From Neodiprion pinetum (Eukaryota > Arthropoda > Insecta > Hymenoptera > Diprionidae): 64,000 bases of DNA. The notes under the pieces are model-generated. The model saw only the letters and a list, made by a program, of their open reading frames with translations, ran no database searches and was not told the DNA's origin. Location: contig NC_060237.1 of the NCBI RefSeq assembly GCF_021155775.2, forward strand, positions 10,813,832-10,877,831, written 5' to 3'. This document shows, one piece after another, positions 1 to 11,808 of this stretch; within the stretch, counting starts at the first letter, position 1; each line of letters starts with the position of its first letter. The position numbers and the translations under genes are program-made.

Positions 1-3000
1 GAAGCCGAAGGCGCTGCCTGCTGCCCTGAGTGCGGTAAAATATACCACGGGCTCCAATTCGTCTCCGGGGTCCCACACCCGTAAAAACTAATGTTACACG
101 ACGCTACAGCCCCGCACGTGCCTCGCCGTCTTGAGAACCCCTCTTCGCCCACCCCAAATTGCTTTCACACTAGAGACGTTGTTATATCCGAACCCATATT
201 CATAGATCACCTCCTCGTATCTATGACACAAAGAATTTACGGTGAATCGTTGACTGTAATTCATCGACCAAGAAATATGTGGAAAAACTATTGAAAATTG
301 ACAATGTTGATTTTTTTTTTTTTCATACGTTGATATTTTATTTTTTCGAAAAAACGATGGATCCTTATTCTAGAATGTTTAAAGTGTGTTTCGTGGTGTT
401 TTGGTTAGTGTGACAACGAAGGGTTGAGTACACGGAGGGGATAAAAGAGCAGATTCCACTTAAAATTGTAGGAAAATAGCGATATGTCAGGTTTATTGGT
501 AAAATATACTTCGTAAAATGGGGAATTTAAGATGGAAAAAGTGAGAATCACTGTATGCTGAGTAAAATCTGCTATATTTACAATAAAAAATATAGTCGAC
601 GTGGGTATTTTTTACCAAAGAGCTTGATGTATCCCTCTTTTCCTGCACTTTTGAGTAAATACTGCTTTTTTTCACGTTTCTCCGTGTATGTTCCAACGTC
701 TGTAGTACTGCAGGGGTTTTCAATTCTAGCAATGTATGTTTATTCGACTGGAATGCGTGTATATTCATTGAAACAGTTTGTTATACCAGATCTTGGTATA
801 ATAAATTATAAATTCGTTTGCTTGCTAAAATAAAGTATAATACATAATAAATTCGAATTGTCGGTATTGATGCAGAGAATCGCATATCCATCACGAATAT
901 ATGATCTAGGAACTGCACGGGAAATCGTTCAATAATTCATGGCGTCTTGGACAAAGTTGATGGATAACGCTTACGAACAAAAATAAAACTTCTCTGTAGA
1001 GACCACAAATTTACATGAATAACTTCCCGTATCTTTGATAAATCGCAACATTTTTTGAAAATACCTCTATGCAGGATTTCATAGTGAAAACTCATGTCAC
1101 ACGGGCTTATTAGATTATGTAATGTAGTAATTTAAACCAACTCACGCGTAGCTGATACCGTCAAAATGTTTAATTGTCAAAAAGTTATTACTTCGAATCG
1201 TGAATCCTCCATTGTTATTTTCTGTAATGCACATAAACGTTCGATATAAACGAGTAATTTGCGATTTTTTAACACACAAAATTGTGCAGCGCATGTATAG
1301 ATGAATTGTTTTCAATATGGTTTCGAGTTTATCAATAAGATTCAATCTCAAAGAATGACTGTTTAGTAGTTTGTCAAAATCAACCGAAAATTCACTGTCG
1401 AAACTTGACCGTTTTACGTATACGAGTGTATAATGAACAGCCTGCAGCCATGATTGTATCTGCGCTAGATGATTGTTCATTTTGAAATCTATAGGTCCAA
1501 TCTCCAGATACGTGTCTTCCTACAGAAGTTGCAAAATGGATCCGACAATAGCTCGCATTGGAAGAGTTACTCTTTGCTTTATTTAGAAGTGCAGAGGGAT
1601 AGAAGAAGAAAAAGCTGCGAAGTTTTCATCGCGATTACTACTTTTTTTTTTTCTTCAAGCGAGAATAACGAATTTCACATTGCCCGTATCTGGATCACGT
1701 CAAGGTGTATAGATTATTGATGACGAACAGCGTGCCAATGGTTATTTGAATAACGAATGAAATTCTGGTAGGGCAGTGCGGCTTTGAACCTTGAGGATAA
1801 GGTTCTCGACGAGAGAAAGACGGTTATGAGCTGTTAATATTAATATGCCTCGGAATGAAGAGAGCTCTTTATTAATTTTCACAAAGTTTGCCTTACTACC
1901 GACACTTAGCGCGTCGAGTTTCAGTCGGCAGGTACATCGCGGTCTCACTGAGATTTCGTCAAGTGTCAAATTATCCTGTGATCTCGGCCCACTGATCCAA
2001 TAAAATCGAACTTAACCAGCAAAATTGACGATTACGAGTGGCCGTATGAGAATTGAGTATTGATGAGATCCAATTATACTTATGACGTAATTATTGAAAA
2101 TTCGTTGACGTCATTGATGCGGCCTAAGTAAATAAATCGCTAATTTGGCGGTCTGTAGGGAGAAAAATATCTTTTGGCGAACGAATGATGACTCGAAATA
2201 AGTATGTTATTTCATTTATAGAAATAGTTAATTACTTCTATCAAGTATACATATAACGAACTTCTCGAATTGAAGAAATTTTTATTGATTTTATAAGATA
2301 AGATTATTCAATGGTGTCTCTATAGTAAGTAATGGACACTTTTTTGGGGACCATTAGACAGAAGCATTGTATAACGTTTACCAAACTGTTTTTAATTTGA
2401 AAAATTAATTTCTTGCGTAAGGAATCTGATGAAAAATTATTTCGAGTCTAGTAAAAGATATTTTCGACACTTGAAAATAAAACATTCCGTTGAATAAAAG
2501 AACAGTGTCCTTATAAATGTTTTCTTCGTTTTGCCATTTCAGACGTCTAACGCTTAAGAAAATTCCGAACACCGAACGTTATCAGCCCTCACATGTGCAG
2601 TCGAAACGCTTCACAGCATTCGGCATTTCGACCGTTCGAAGTTTCGGCCATTTGGAACTTTGACCCACACACCCTTGTTTTCCCACCACGATACCTTCCG
2701 GTTAAAACACAGCCCAGCTTCTATTTTATCAAACAATTTCCGTGCTCATTAGCGGAGATGACCATACTAATCAACAAAATAATTCCGGACACATACTGAG
2801 CGCGGGAAAAAGGGGCATCGTCAGCACGTGGAGACGGTCAGAAGGGGTGTATTTTCTACCTTGGGAAAAGCATACAGGGTTTCGTTGGTATTTGGGTTGA
2901 CACAAGTGGAGGATATTTTTCCGAGACAATTTCGGTCGGCCGGTGTTTACCAGGGCCCTCGTTTCGAGGCCGCTGAAAATAATTGAGACTTATAAGGCGG

Positions 3001-6000
3001 GGCTTACCTTTCCACATTTTATTTACCGTTTTCTTTCCCTTTCCTTTCTCTCTTCCTTCTCTGTTTTCTTTAATTCGTCTTCCTCCATGCTCGTTTTTCA
3101 GATTCCAACGCAACGAGTGTCTCCGCCGCGCCGTTTCGAGCGAATCGAAAGCTCATTAAGCTCTAATACCGGTCTAATTTCGGAGAGCCGCCGCTTCGTC
3201 GGCGAGCTTCCAGCCTTCCAGCCACCTAGCCCCGCCTCGTCGCAATATAATACCATTTGAGTGTGTAATTTGCGGCTTGTAATACCCCGTCAGTCGTTTG
3301 TTACTCGGGGCTGGAGAAATTGGGAAGGGTGTCAGCGGTGGAGTAACTATGCGACCGCCACCTTGTCCCGACGAGAAGGGTTGCCGCCGCGGCGGCTTAT
3401 GCGGGCAGGAGGAAGAGGACCCGAGACACGTGCATCTTCACCCCCATTCGCCCCACTCAGACCCCGTACTTTAAGGGTTGGCCGAGTTGTTTGCGGCTAG
3501 GCGAAAATTCCGCTTGTGTGGAAATAGCGGCGCGCCAGGTTCAGCTTTTATCGGAGCTGCCCGGGGGCGAATCCTAATTCCAGCTTTGTCGGATGAGCCG
3601 GAACGGATATCTTCGTATCGATAATTGACTCACCACGATAATCTGTCACAACTGATTGACGTAGTTGCTAAATTCGATATGCGTCACTAGACTTTCATAG
3701 TATCGATCGAAGCACGAAATTGCGATTTTTTGCAAATTTTTCAAGTCGTTCTTGAGCGACATACCTACTTGAAGACTCACATGGCGATAAAGTTACGCGT
3801 CTTAATGACCATTCCGGTAAACATGAAAGCAGTTTTTTTCGACTGGTGAACCTCCATTTTTTTTTTTTTTAAAGAAAAGCTGAAATTTTTATTTTACCTC
3901 CGATAACGGACCTTTGATTTTTATGAAAAACGGGAAGAATGTTTTGCAGCCAAGCCAAGCGAAAGTTAAAACCCGTCCGGAAGCGGTTATAACTGTGTAA
4001 ATAAAAAAAAAATGTTGTGGGAAAGTGACTTGATAGTTCGCAACTTGCATTTCGTCGTTATTTGGGAAAGAACATTCTGGATTTTAGAAATAATTATGCA
4101 AGCAATCATTACTGACAAAATACTGTGCTAACTTTTAAAATTTGTAATTATTATTTATTAAATGTATTTTTTGTATCGACACACTGTGTTTTTCAAATCA
4201 CTTCTTGACTCCAACTTTGTCATGTTCACCTCAGATGATACAACGAGAATTTTGGATACTCGGAATAGGCTTCGTCTTCTCAGATCGTTCGAACGAAGAT
4301 CCTGCTGTGTTAATGTATTATACTAATTTTATACTTCTTCGAAAACACGCAACAGCAATACCAGAATTCTTTAAATATTGTCTGTCAGTTTTTCCACGAA
4401 ATCGTGGAGCTGCTGATGTATAATTCTACCCATTACATTTTCCTTCTCAAATTTTACAGTTGATCAGGTTTTCAAAAATTCACTGTCTATATTTCACAAT
4501 GGTACTAAAATAATAATATATTCGTTCACACTCGAATATCTGAGAACCTGTCATCGAAATTTCGACAGAGGACAATGAAAATTAATCGGAATCGGAATTC
4601 ACGACTTCAGCTACAAAATTTTCCCTAATTTTTTGAAAAAAATAAAGATGCTTTATTGAAACTATAGTGATATTTGCAAGTCATTTTTCGCAGAGAAAAG
4701 TTTAGTATTAGCGTGTTGAAATTTTTTATTTTTCTGCATATTCATCGTGTGTGAAGATCGTAATAATGGGACGAAAACATTTTGCTCGAGGATGGCTTGA
4801 AGAGATTGAAAAAATTGTAGCTTCTTATTTCGATCGATAATACGACACAAAAAATCAGGGTCCAAATTGAAAGGAGTGAGGGTCCCATAAGCACTTGTCT
4901 AGAAAAATTTGCGAGACATACAAGCCTGTACAATGATTTTTTACTCCGTTTGTATATGGTTTGGAAATATGTCAAGCGTTTCAAAACGATTTTTCACCTG
5001 CAGTGATTAATTGTACTTCAAAAAATGAGCGTACACGGGGAAAAACTGCTTTCATACAAGTAAATAATAATACAAGTAAATATGTTTACTTGTTCTCGTT
5101 GGATTGTTTTATATAATAAGTTATTTGTTTTCATCCAAATAAGACGTAAGATGATCTAATAAATTCACTACCATCAATGTAATGTTTGTTTGATTCGAGT
5201 TTTTTCGTCTAATTTAATAATTTTTATTTACATCACGTAAATATTTTGGGGATTCAAAACGCCTTAGTTACTCAAATATTCGTTAGTCGATACTTATTTG
5301 TTGTTGAAGAATAAAATTGAATAAAACAGCCATTGCATTCGTCTTAGTAAAGGTTATCCCTGGTTAAGAGGGGCCAAATGCCCCTGTTTCGGGATTTTCA
5401 AACCATCCGTTTAGAAATGTTTCTTAGGTCGTAAAATGGCCAGCGGTTCGTAACTCAATAACTCCCTCCCCCCTTTCGGGGGGGTTAAGAAATGACATGT
5501 CATGTATTCCATTTTTATCCCGAGACTCAACACACGGACTCTTAAGAAAAAAATCATAGGTAACCATTACTGAAAGGCCTCTGATGTAAATTAATTTAGG
5601 TAGGAAGGGACGCTCCCCAGGTCCGAAAAAAAATCCTTAAAAGTTAACAATCGTCATATTTCGAAATCTAATCGATGTAATAAAAACTTTTACTTTGTCA
5701 TTCCATTGCTTCATGTGTATTTCACGCACACGAATGATTTCAGATTATTTTTAGTGGTGCGTCAAGTCGGAAATGACGATTTTTGCACTTTTTTTTGCAA
5801 TTTTTTTTCACTGTCTGACCACTTTTTGAGGAAAAGTTGTCTAAATAGCATTGGAATACCGAGATTTCCTTTTTAAATATCAATATATCTAATATCCAAT
5901 CTCGCTATCCTGTACATAGTGAAAGCTTTGAGTTGGTGAAATGTCGCATTTCATGACTAAAAATAATAAATCGTAACAATTTTTTATTTTTTTCTGTTTA

Positions 6001-6932
6001 ATTTATCAACAACTCAAAGTTCGATCCTCCGAGTAAAATATGGTACTGGGGATAATTATGATAATAATATATAAAATTGAAAAAAGGTTCTATTCTTGTA
6101 CGAAAATCGTTATTTCTGGAATGAAAGAAAGGAAAGCGAGGAAAAATAATGAAAATACACGAAAGTTTTTATGGAATGAAAGTCGCGACGAAGGTATCAC
6201 ATCGTTCTTTCACACCAGACGTATAATATTGCCGGAAGTAACGATAGAATCGGATTGTCCGCCTCTCCGTCGCACTGTTTGCGCGATACGAGAGCGTGAT
6301 GCATTTGTGGGTGTTGTAATTTTTTGCTCTCGGAAAAGCAGGTTATACGGCGCAGTTGTTCGACAACGTAAAGCTGCCAAGCTCGCTCGCGCAGACTTCC
6401 AGCCGCGGAAGATATGAGCATGAAAATGCAAGAAAGAGTTGCTACCGTCGGAGGCAAGTTTCTCACCTTGTAATGCCAATAAACGTTGACGGAGAGCCAA
6501 GGAGAACGAGAGAATCCGGAAGAAGAAAAATAAATATTCGAGAGTTGGAGAAGTTGTAGTCTAGCGCGACTGTAAATTTGTTGCCGTGAATTATTACCGG
6601 GAAAAAGGGAAACTGCGGGTTTAAGGTGCGCTGGGATATCGGAAATTATTCTGCTTTCTTATTTTTGCACCAACTTTCACGCTTGAATACGGCTTACTTT
6701 CTGCGACTGTTACTTTTTTTTTCCAATCAACTCAAATATGACAGCAAGGTATCGCTTTATTCTTAGTCATTTTCACTTACCTCCGTTTGGTTTTTCTCGG
6801 CTGTTGGGTCTCGAGCTTTTTCTTTCGTCTGTAGTTATCCCCATAGCTTCTGTTCCTTGCATTCTTGTTTAATTTAATTATTTTCTGGCATTAATGTTTC
6901 ACAAATTTGACGAGAAGTCACGGTTTTTAGTC
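1..6932. other. Non-coding stretch, no gene recognised
   Basis: This is AT-rich DNA with several poly-T and poly-A runs. A GC- and CpG-richer block lies at about 2900-3620. Open frames are short and overlap on both strands. The longest, 6040-6417 (+), is compositionally ordinary and matches no family I recognise. The first 36 bases form an open frame with a C-P-E-C-G motif that is treated as a finding only. Confidence 0.6.
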
Positions 6933-7479
6933 TAGTCCAAATAGGTCTGAATTAAAAATCTTCGGAATGTGGCTGAATTTTTATGTACATGGGTTTTTGA
7001 CTCCCACGATCTCAAATCTGAAAGTTTTGTGCTGCATTGTTATCGATAGATGAAAAATGATTTGACCATCGTGTAAAGCAGAAAGTTCTACATCGAATTA
7101 TGTCCTCATATGTTGGAAACGGAATCGGATTAACAAATTGTGAAAAAAGAAATTCTACTTATCGAAGGCATCTGGGGAATTTTGGTGAAATGATTTTTTT
7201 TTTCTTAATTTGATAATCCGACTCCGTTTCCGACATAGGAGTACATAATTCGATGTAGAAATTTCTGCTTCACACGATGGTCAAATCATTTTTCATCTAT
7301 CGATAGCAGTTTTTGAGGAATACCCCAAAAACGTCAAATTTTGCTGTTTTTCCGAAACGCCGACTATGCAGCTCAAAAATGACTTCAGATTTCAGTTCCC
7401 GACGGTCGAAAACTGCCATACACAAAACATACAGCCGTGTTCCGAATATTTTTAAATCAAACCTATTCTGACAGGACTA
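6933..7479. mobile_element. TA-flanked foldback element (MITE-like)
   Basis: This is a non-coding element of about 547 bp with inverted-repeat arms. The left end TAGTCCAAATAGGTCTGA pairs with the complement of the right end at 7440-7479, which reads TAGTCCTGTCAGAATAGG on the other strand. The best-matched inner arms are about 7044-7137 and 7204-7307; both contain ATCGATAGATGAAAAATGAT or its complement. TA lies at both outer edges, as Tc1/mariner-type insertion leaves. No transposase frame is present, so it is a non-autonomous element. The arms have diverged by substitutions and small gaps, which suggests an older insertion. Confidence 0.75.
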
Positions 7480-10400
7480 TTGAGGCGAATTTTATCCACC
7501 CGTTTCGTTATTATCATCTGGTTGATACTCTGTTTTGCATTCTGCTAACTGAGGTGTTGAATCTATCGAATGTATAACGTGCGTGAATACCCTGAAGTAA
7601 ACTTCAAGAATGAATCATTGACCGTGAAATTTTAACTATTTGCAAAACTAATCCTGAACTGAAAAAAATTGGAGGTTCCAATATTTCCGATATTTGAATA
7701 ACGGGCGTAAAAATACACCAGTTCGAAGAAAACAATTCGCTTGTAAAGTCGCGATCAATTTTACTTCAACAGGCAAATATTAGTAATTTACGCTATTCTT
7801 CCTGTACAAGCTCTCCGAAATAACGAATGCTTACAATGCTTTCAACTCCGGTACACCTGCGACAATTTATCGGAAACCGTACAGTACTTGCGCCAGGTCG
7901 ACGACGACTCAGAGCAGCCCTTATTCCGAGGTGAAATATTGTGCAGCTACTATTTAAGCGGATCGATTGATGTAAGCGTACGTATCGGAGCGTATAATCA
8001 AATCGCAACACTTGTTGATAGCATTGAGCCTGGTTCGTAGAAAGAGGAACTCAATCGTTCGGGTAGGAGTGATATCACCGAGCACCTCGTGTCCCCGTGA
8101 TATATCGCGCAGTGTTCCACTACCCGCAGTGATGTAATTTGGACTCGAAAGGCAAAATATGATACTGTCATAAGATAAGTCTCATCGGCAGCACGGTCAC
8201 GATTCACGCAAGTTGGATATGTTTTTATTACAATTCGAGTCGAATGACATTTAAAAAAGAGATTCCAACGGGTTGGAGAAATTTTTTCTCCTCCATGAAT
8301 CGGGACTCGGAGTCCCAGAGGTGTTGAAGTTGTTATATCCAGACGCCTGGTTAAGCTTACGACGTCGCGTCGTCGGCGGCAGGCTAGCATAATTTGAGAG
8401 GTAATTTCGTTTAAGTAGTTAGTCGAAGTCGGCCGAGAGTCGCTCTAATTACTTTTCAAAAATTAGAACGATTACCCTAGGGTAATAGGGAAAGGCAGAG
8501 TTTTTAATTGATTAAGCTCCAACTGCAGAGATACGCGGTGTATTAACATCTCGTAATGATATCAAATGCACGATTTGCTGCTCGCCAATTCCCAATAATT
8601 ATTTGACAAAAATCGCGATCACTTTTATCAGGCGTTCCTTGCGAGGAAGGCCCTATTTTGCGGGGGCATAAGTGGGGCCCCGATTCTCAATCATTCGTAA
8701 ATTATACTGCATCTTGGTGAAAATTATTTTTAACTAATTGTTACACGTCACGGCAAACTAGAATCGAAAATTTCTCATGAATTCTGCTGCCAAACATAAC
8801 TCCTGAAAAGTCACGGCTACGAAAATTCTTCTGCTTGTGACATTCTTCCAAGTTTTATCATTGTTGTTTTCTTAAACTTTCGGTGACACCCTGTTTTTAT
8901 CGTTGTTACGAATTCTTTGGAAAATTTTTTACACGCTTAGGGCAATTTGTATCAGACATCAAGAATTACTCGGTATATAAATTATTAGACAGAAATGTGG
9001 CCAGCATGTCGTCTTCATAAATTTAATGATTTTTGAGGTGGTAATTTTTGGTTAAATGTTCTGTAACTTTGCTTGAATTTTTTCTAGTTCGATGACCCGT
9101 ACATATTTGGACTCTATTGTAGATAAAAATCTGTAAATTGTGAAATATTTGGAATCGCGCAAGGAATTCGCTTTTTCGTACAATCTAGATTTTCGTTTTT
9201 CCGATTTTCTCGAGATACACTGCACATTTAATAATTGTCAAGAATATGAAATAGGGGTGAAATTTTCCGACGAATCTATTGCCGCTATTTATTTTGTAGA
9301 ATTATTCTCACATTGCGGAAAAACTCAATATCTGAAACATGTCCAGAACATCTCAAAATTGTCCAAAAAGTCTTCCTTCGCCCAAATAAAGACATTTCGC
9401 GTCAATGTTATCATTTTAAAGTGAACGGGTTAAACCAACTACACGACTAATGGACCGCACATACGGGAGACAATATTTTCCCCAGAAAATAGGGTATTAC
9501 CATCAATTTTTCCGGTCTCGATATAATACATATATGGTCATCAATAATACGAGCGTCACACGCACGTGGCGTCGTAGATACGAGGGTGTGACGTTACACG
9601 TTGCCGTAAGAAATGGGAGAGTAAAGCGTCAACGTGCAGTAAATAACAATACGGTTAACAGCCAAGGCATGAAAGTGATTTCAGGGGCTGAGGGGACGGG
9701 GGATGGTATTCTTTTGAAACAGCCGAATGCCTAATGGCACGGTTATACGCGCCCCGGCTTTTTTGACACCTGCAGGAAGCGAGAAGGGCGAGTGGGGGGA
9801 TGAAAGCGGGACAAAGCCTTCCTCAGTCGATATTAATTTTTACTCGGATAATTTTTCACTCAATTTACAGCCTCGCTTCCTCTGCAGTATTACCGCCACT
9901 TTAAGAATCATGCCCGAATTAATAAAGCACGGCGCGGCGTAGCAAATTTTCTCTCTCGGCTGTTGTACGATGTCGTTTCGTAGCCCTCCCCACAGCTCGA
10001 TCCTCGGCACACAATGCGATTATATTTTAGTCCTTTTAATTTCTTAACCAAATTTCGCATGGAAGCCGGAATTTGCGTTAATTAATCTCTGTAAACTTTG
10101 ATGGTTCATCCCTTGATATTGAGTCTCTTCGAGCTTTAGGGTTGCAAGCGCACGATTTCAACGTTTCGCGAATTATTTGCAGGGCAAAACGATCAGCTTA
10201 AGGGCGTTGCCTAGCTAGAAAGCGCGGGCTACTCCGCTTCCCGCGTTAACCGTGGCGAGAGAGAGAGTAAGAAACAAGTGAGACGGAGCAACCGAGCTGT
10301 CGCCGGAGTGGGGCGGGTGACGCGGCTAGCCTCTTCCACCCCTCACGGGCATTCGGATTCAAATACTTTTAAACAGCCCAGTGTGCCGCGCTCGGCACGA

Positions 10401-10968
10401 CGCAGTACCTGATGAATAATAGAAAAAAAAGAGACTCCTTTCAGATTACACTTGAAAAATTTACTAGTAATACAGAATTTAATAAGGAACCCAAAACCAT
10501 TTTTTTTATAATTCAAAAACTTATCATTAATGAGGTAAAAATCGTCGAACATTTGAATTGTTTATAAAAATTGGGATTTGCAATAATGTTCAACATAACA
10601 TTTTTTTTATGAAAGCTTATTCGTTCACCTTCCGAATGCACTGTAAATGATGTCTTTACGTCGAATAGAACCGGATATATGCGCGCTCCTTTTGCATCAA
10701 AATTGAATGATTGTCTGGTAACTTTCGAAAACAAACATAATTCGGACGAACACCAAAATGCGTATCGATTCTTTTTATCTTTATTTCATGTGAAAAGAAG
10801 TATGAATAGATTGAAAAAATACGAGGTCATTTTTTGATTGACGTGACGTAGAATTCCCCGTACGTATGATGATATAGATATACATTCTTAATATTTCAAC
10901 AAAAATTATATTCACCGGCATCCGTATTTCTACGCAATGCGATCACGGGACTGGTAATAATCTAATAG
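7480..10968. other. Non-coding stretch, no gene recognised
   Basis: This is mostly AT-rich. A GC-richer patch with a short GA run (about 10257-10270) lies at 9950-10400. Short open frames at 7998-8390 (-), 9140-9424 (+) and 9450-9734 (+) have no recognisable domain and no convincing coding bias. Confidence 0.55.
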
Positions 10969-11093
10969 CCGGTATTCATAGTCAGGTTCGATTTGTCGGA
11001 CTGTCTTGAGTCAGCTCAAAGCATAAGCTTGATCGGCTGAGAGCTGTTCCTAATACAGTTTCGAAAATAATACGGAACTATTTATGAATACCG
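10969..11093. mobile_element. Small foldback element, possible MITE
   Basis: About 125 bp runs between inverted ends: CGGTATTCATAGTC on the left and the complement of TATTTATGAATACCG on the right. Roughly 21 bp can be aligned with several mismatches, and further partial self-complementarity lies inside (for example TCAGCTC against its partner near 11035-11045). I could not identify a clear target-site duplication, so the exact limits are uncertain. It sits about 700 bp beyond the 3' end of the MULE-YqaJ gene and could in principle belong to that transposon's terminal region, but no partner sequence was found on the other side. Confidence 0.45.
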
Positions 11094-11808
11094 ACCAGAC
11101 GTCGTCACAGGTAATTTTAAATTGAAAATTGCAACGAATAGCTGTTAGCAAATTCATGATATAACAACGAATATATCATCAATCTCCCAGGTCTCACCAC
11201 GTGGAGGTCGCTATCAAACAGAGACCCACCTAACCCGTCCCTACCTCCCAACCATGATCGGGTTTGCACCAAACAAATAAAAAATGATAAAAAATAATAT
11301 AAAATGATGAAAGTGAAATTAAACTCGTTTAAACTTAATGAACATAATCACGAAATCTTTATGAAAAGTATCTCATAGAAATTAAATTGAAACAGTATAA
11401 GTGAAACATGACAGTAATCTCGATCGAGAAAATTGATATCATAACAAGGCATCGAGCATTGTATACATTATATGGCTAAATAAATTCTATAGAAAGCGCA
11501 ACCTATGGAAAGTAGTACGTCACGAGTGCAGGTCACAGATAGTAATGAAAAAATAAGCTACAGAATATTTACATAATATATAGGTATATACGCAGTTTGG
11601 TCAGATTGCAAAAAGTATTCCTAGAATGAATAATCAGATATATAATTATAACGATATGACTAGCAAATTTTTGGCACAGTAATACACATAACTAACTAAA
11701 CATAAATCACAGAAATATTGCACGTAAGGTATATACAAAGCTATTATATTTATGAACATATGTACATATATTTATATCACAGTTTTTTATCGTCTGTCGG
11801 TCGGGAAT
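11094..11808. other. 3' flank of the MULE-YqaJ gene
   Basis: This AT-rich sequence lies downstream of the minus-strand gene. It holds no further open frame of note. A canonical AATAAA signal for that gene was not seen close to the stop; a variant TATAAA on the minus strand lies at 11771-11776. No terminal inverted repeat matching the other flank of the gene was recognised. Confidence 0.5.

Noticed and set aside
6040..6417. 125-codon open frame
   Set aside because: It has no domain or homology that I recognise, ordinary composition, and shadow frames on the other strand. A chance frame of this length is expected in 64 kb.
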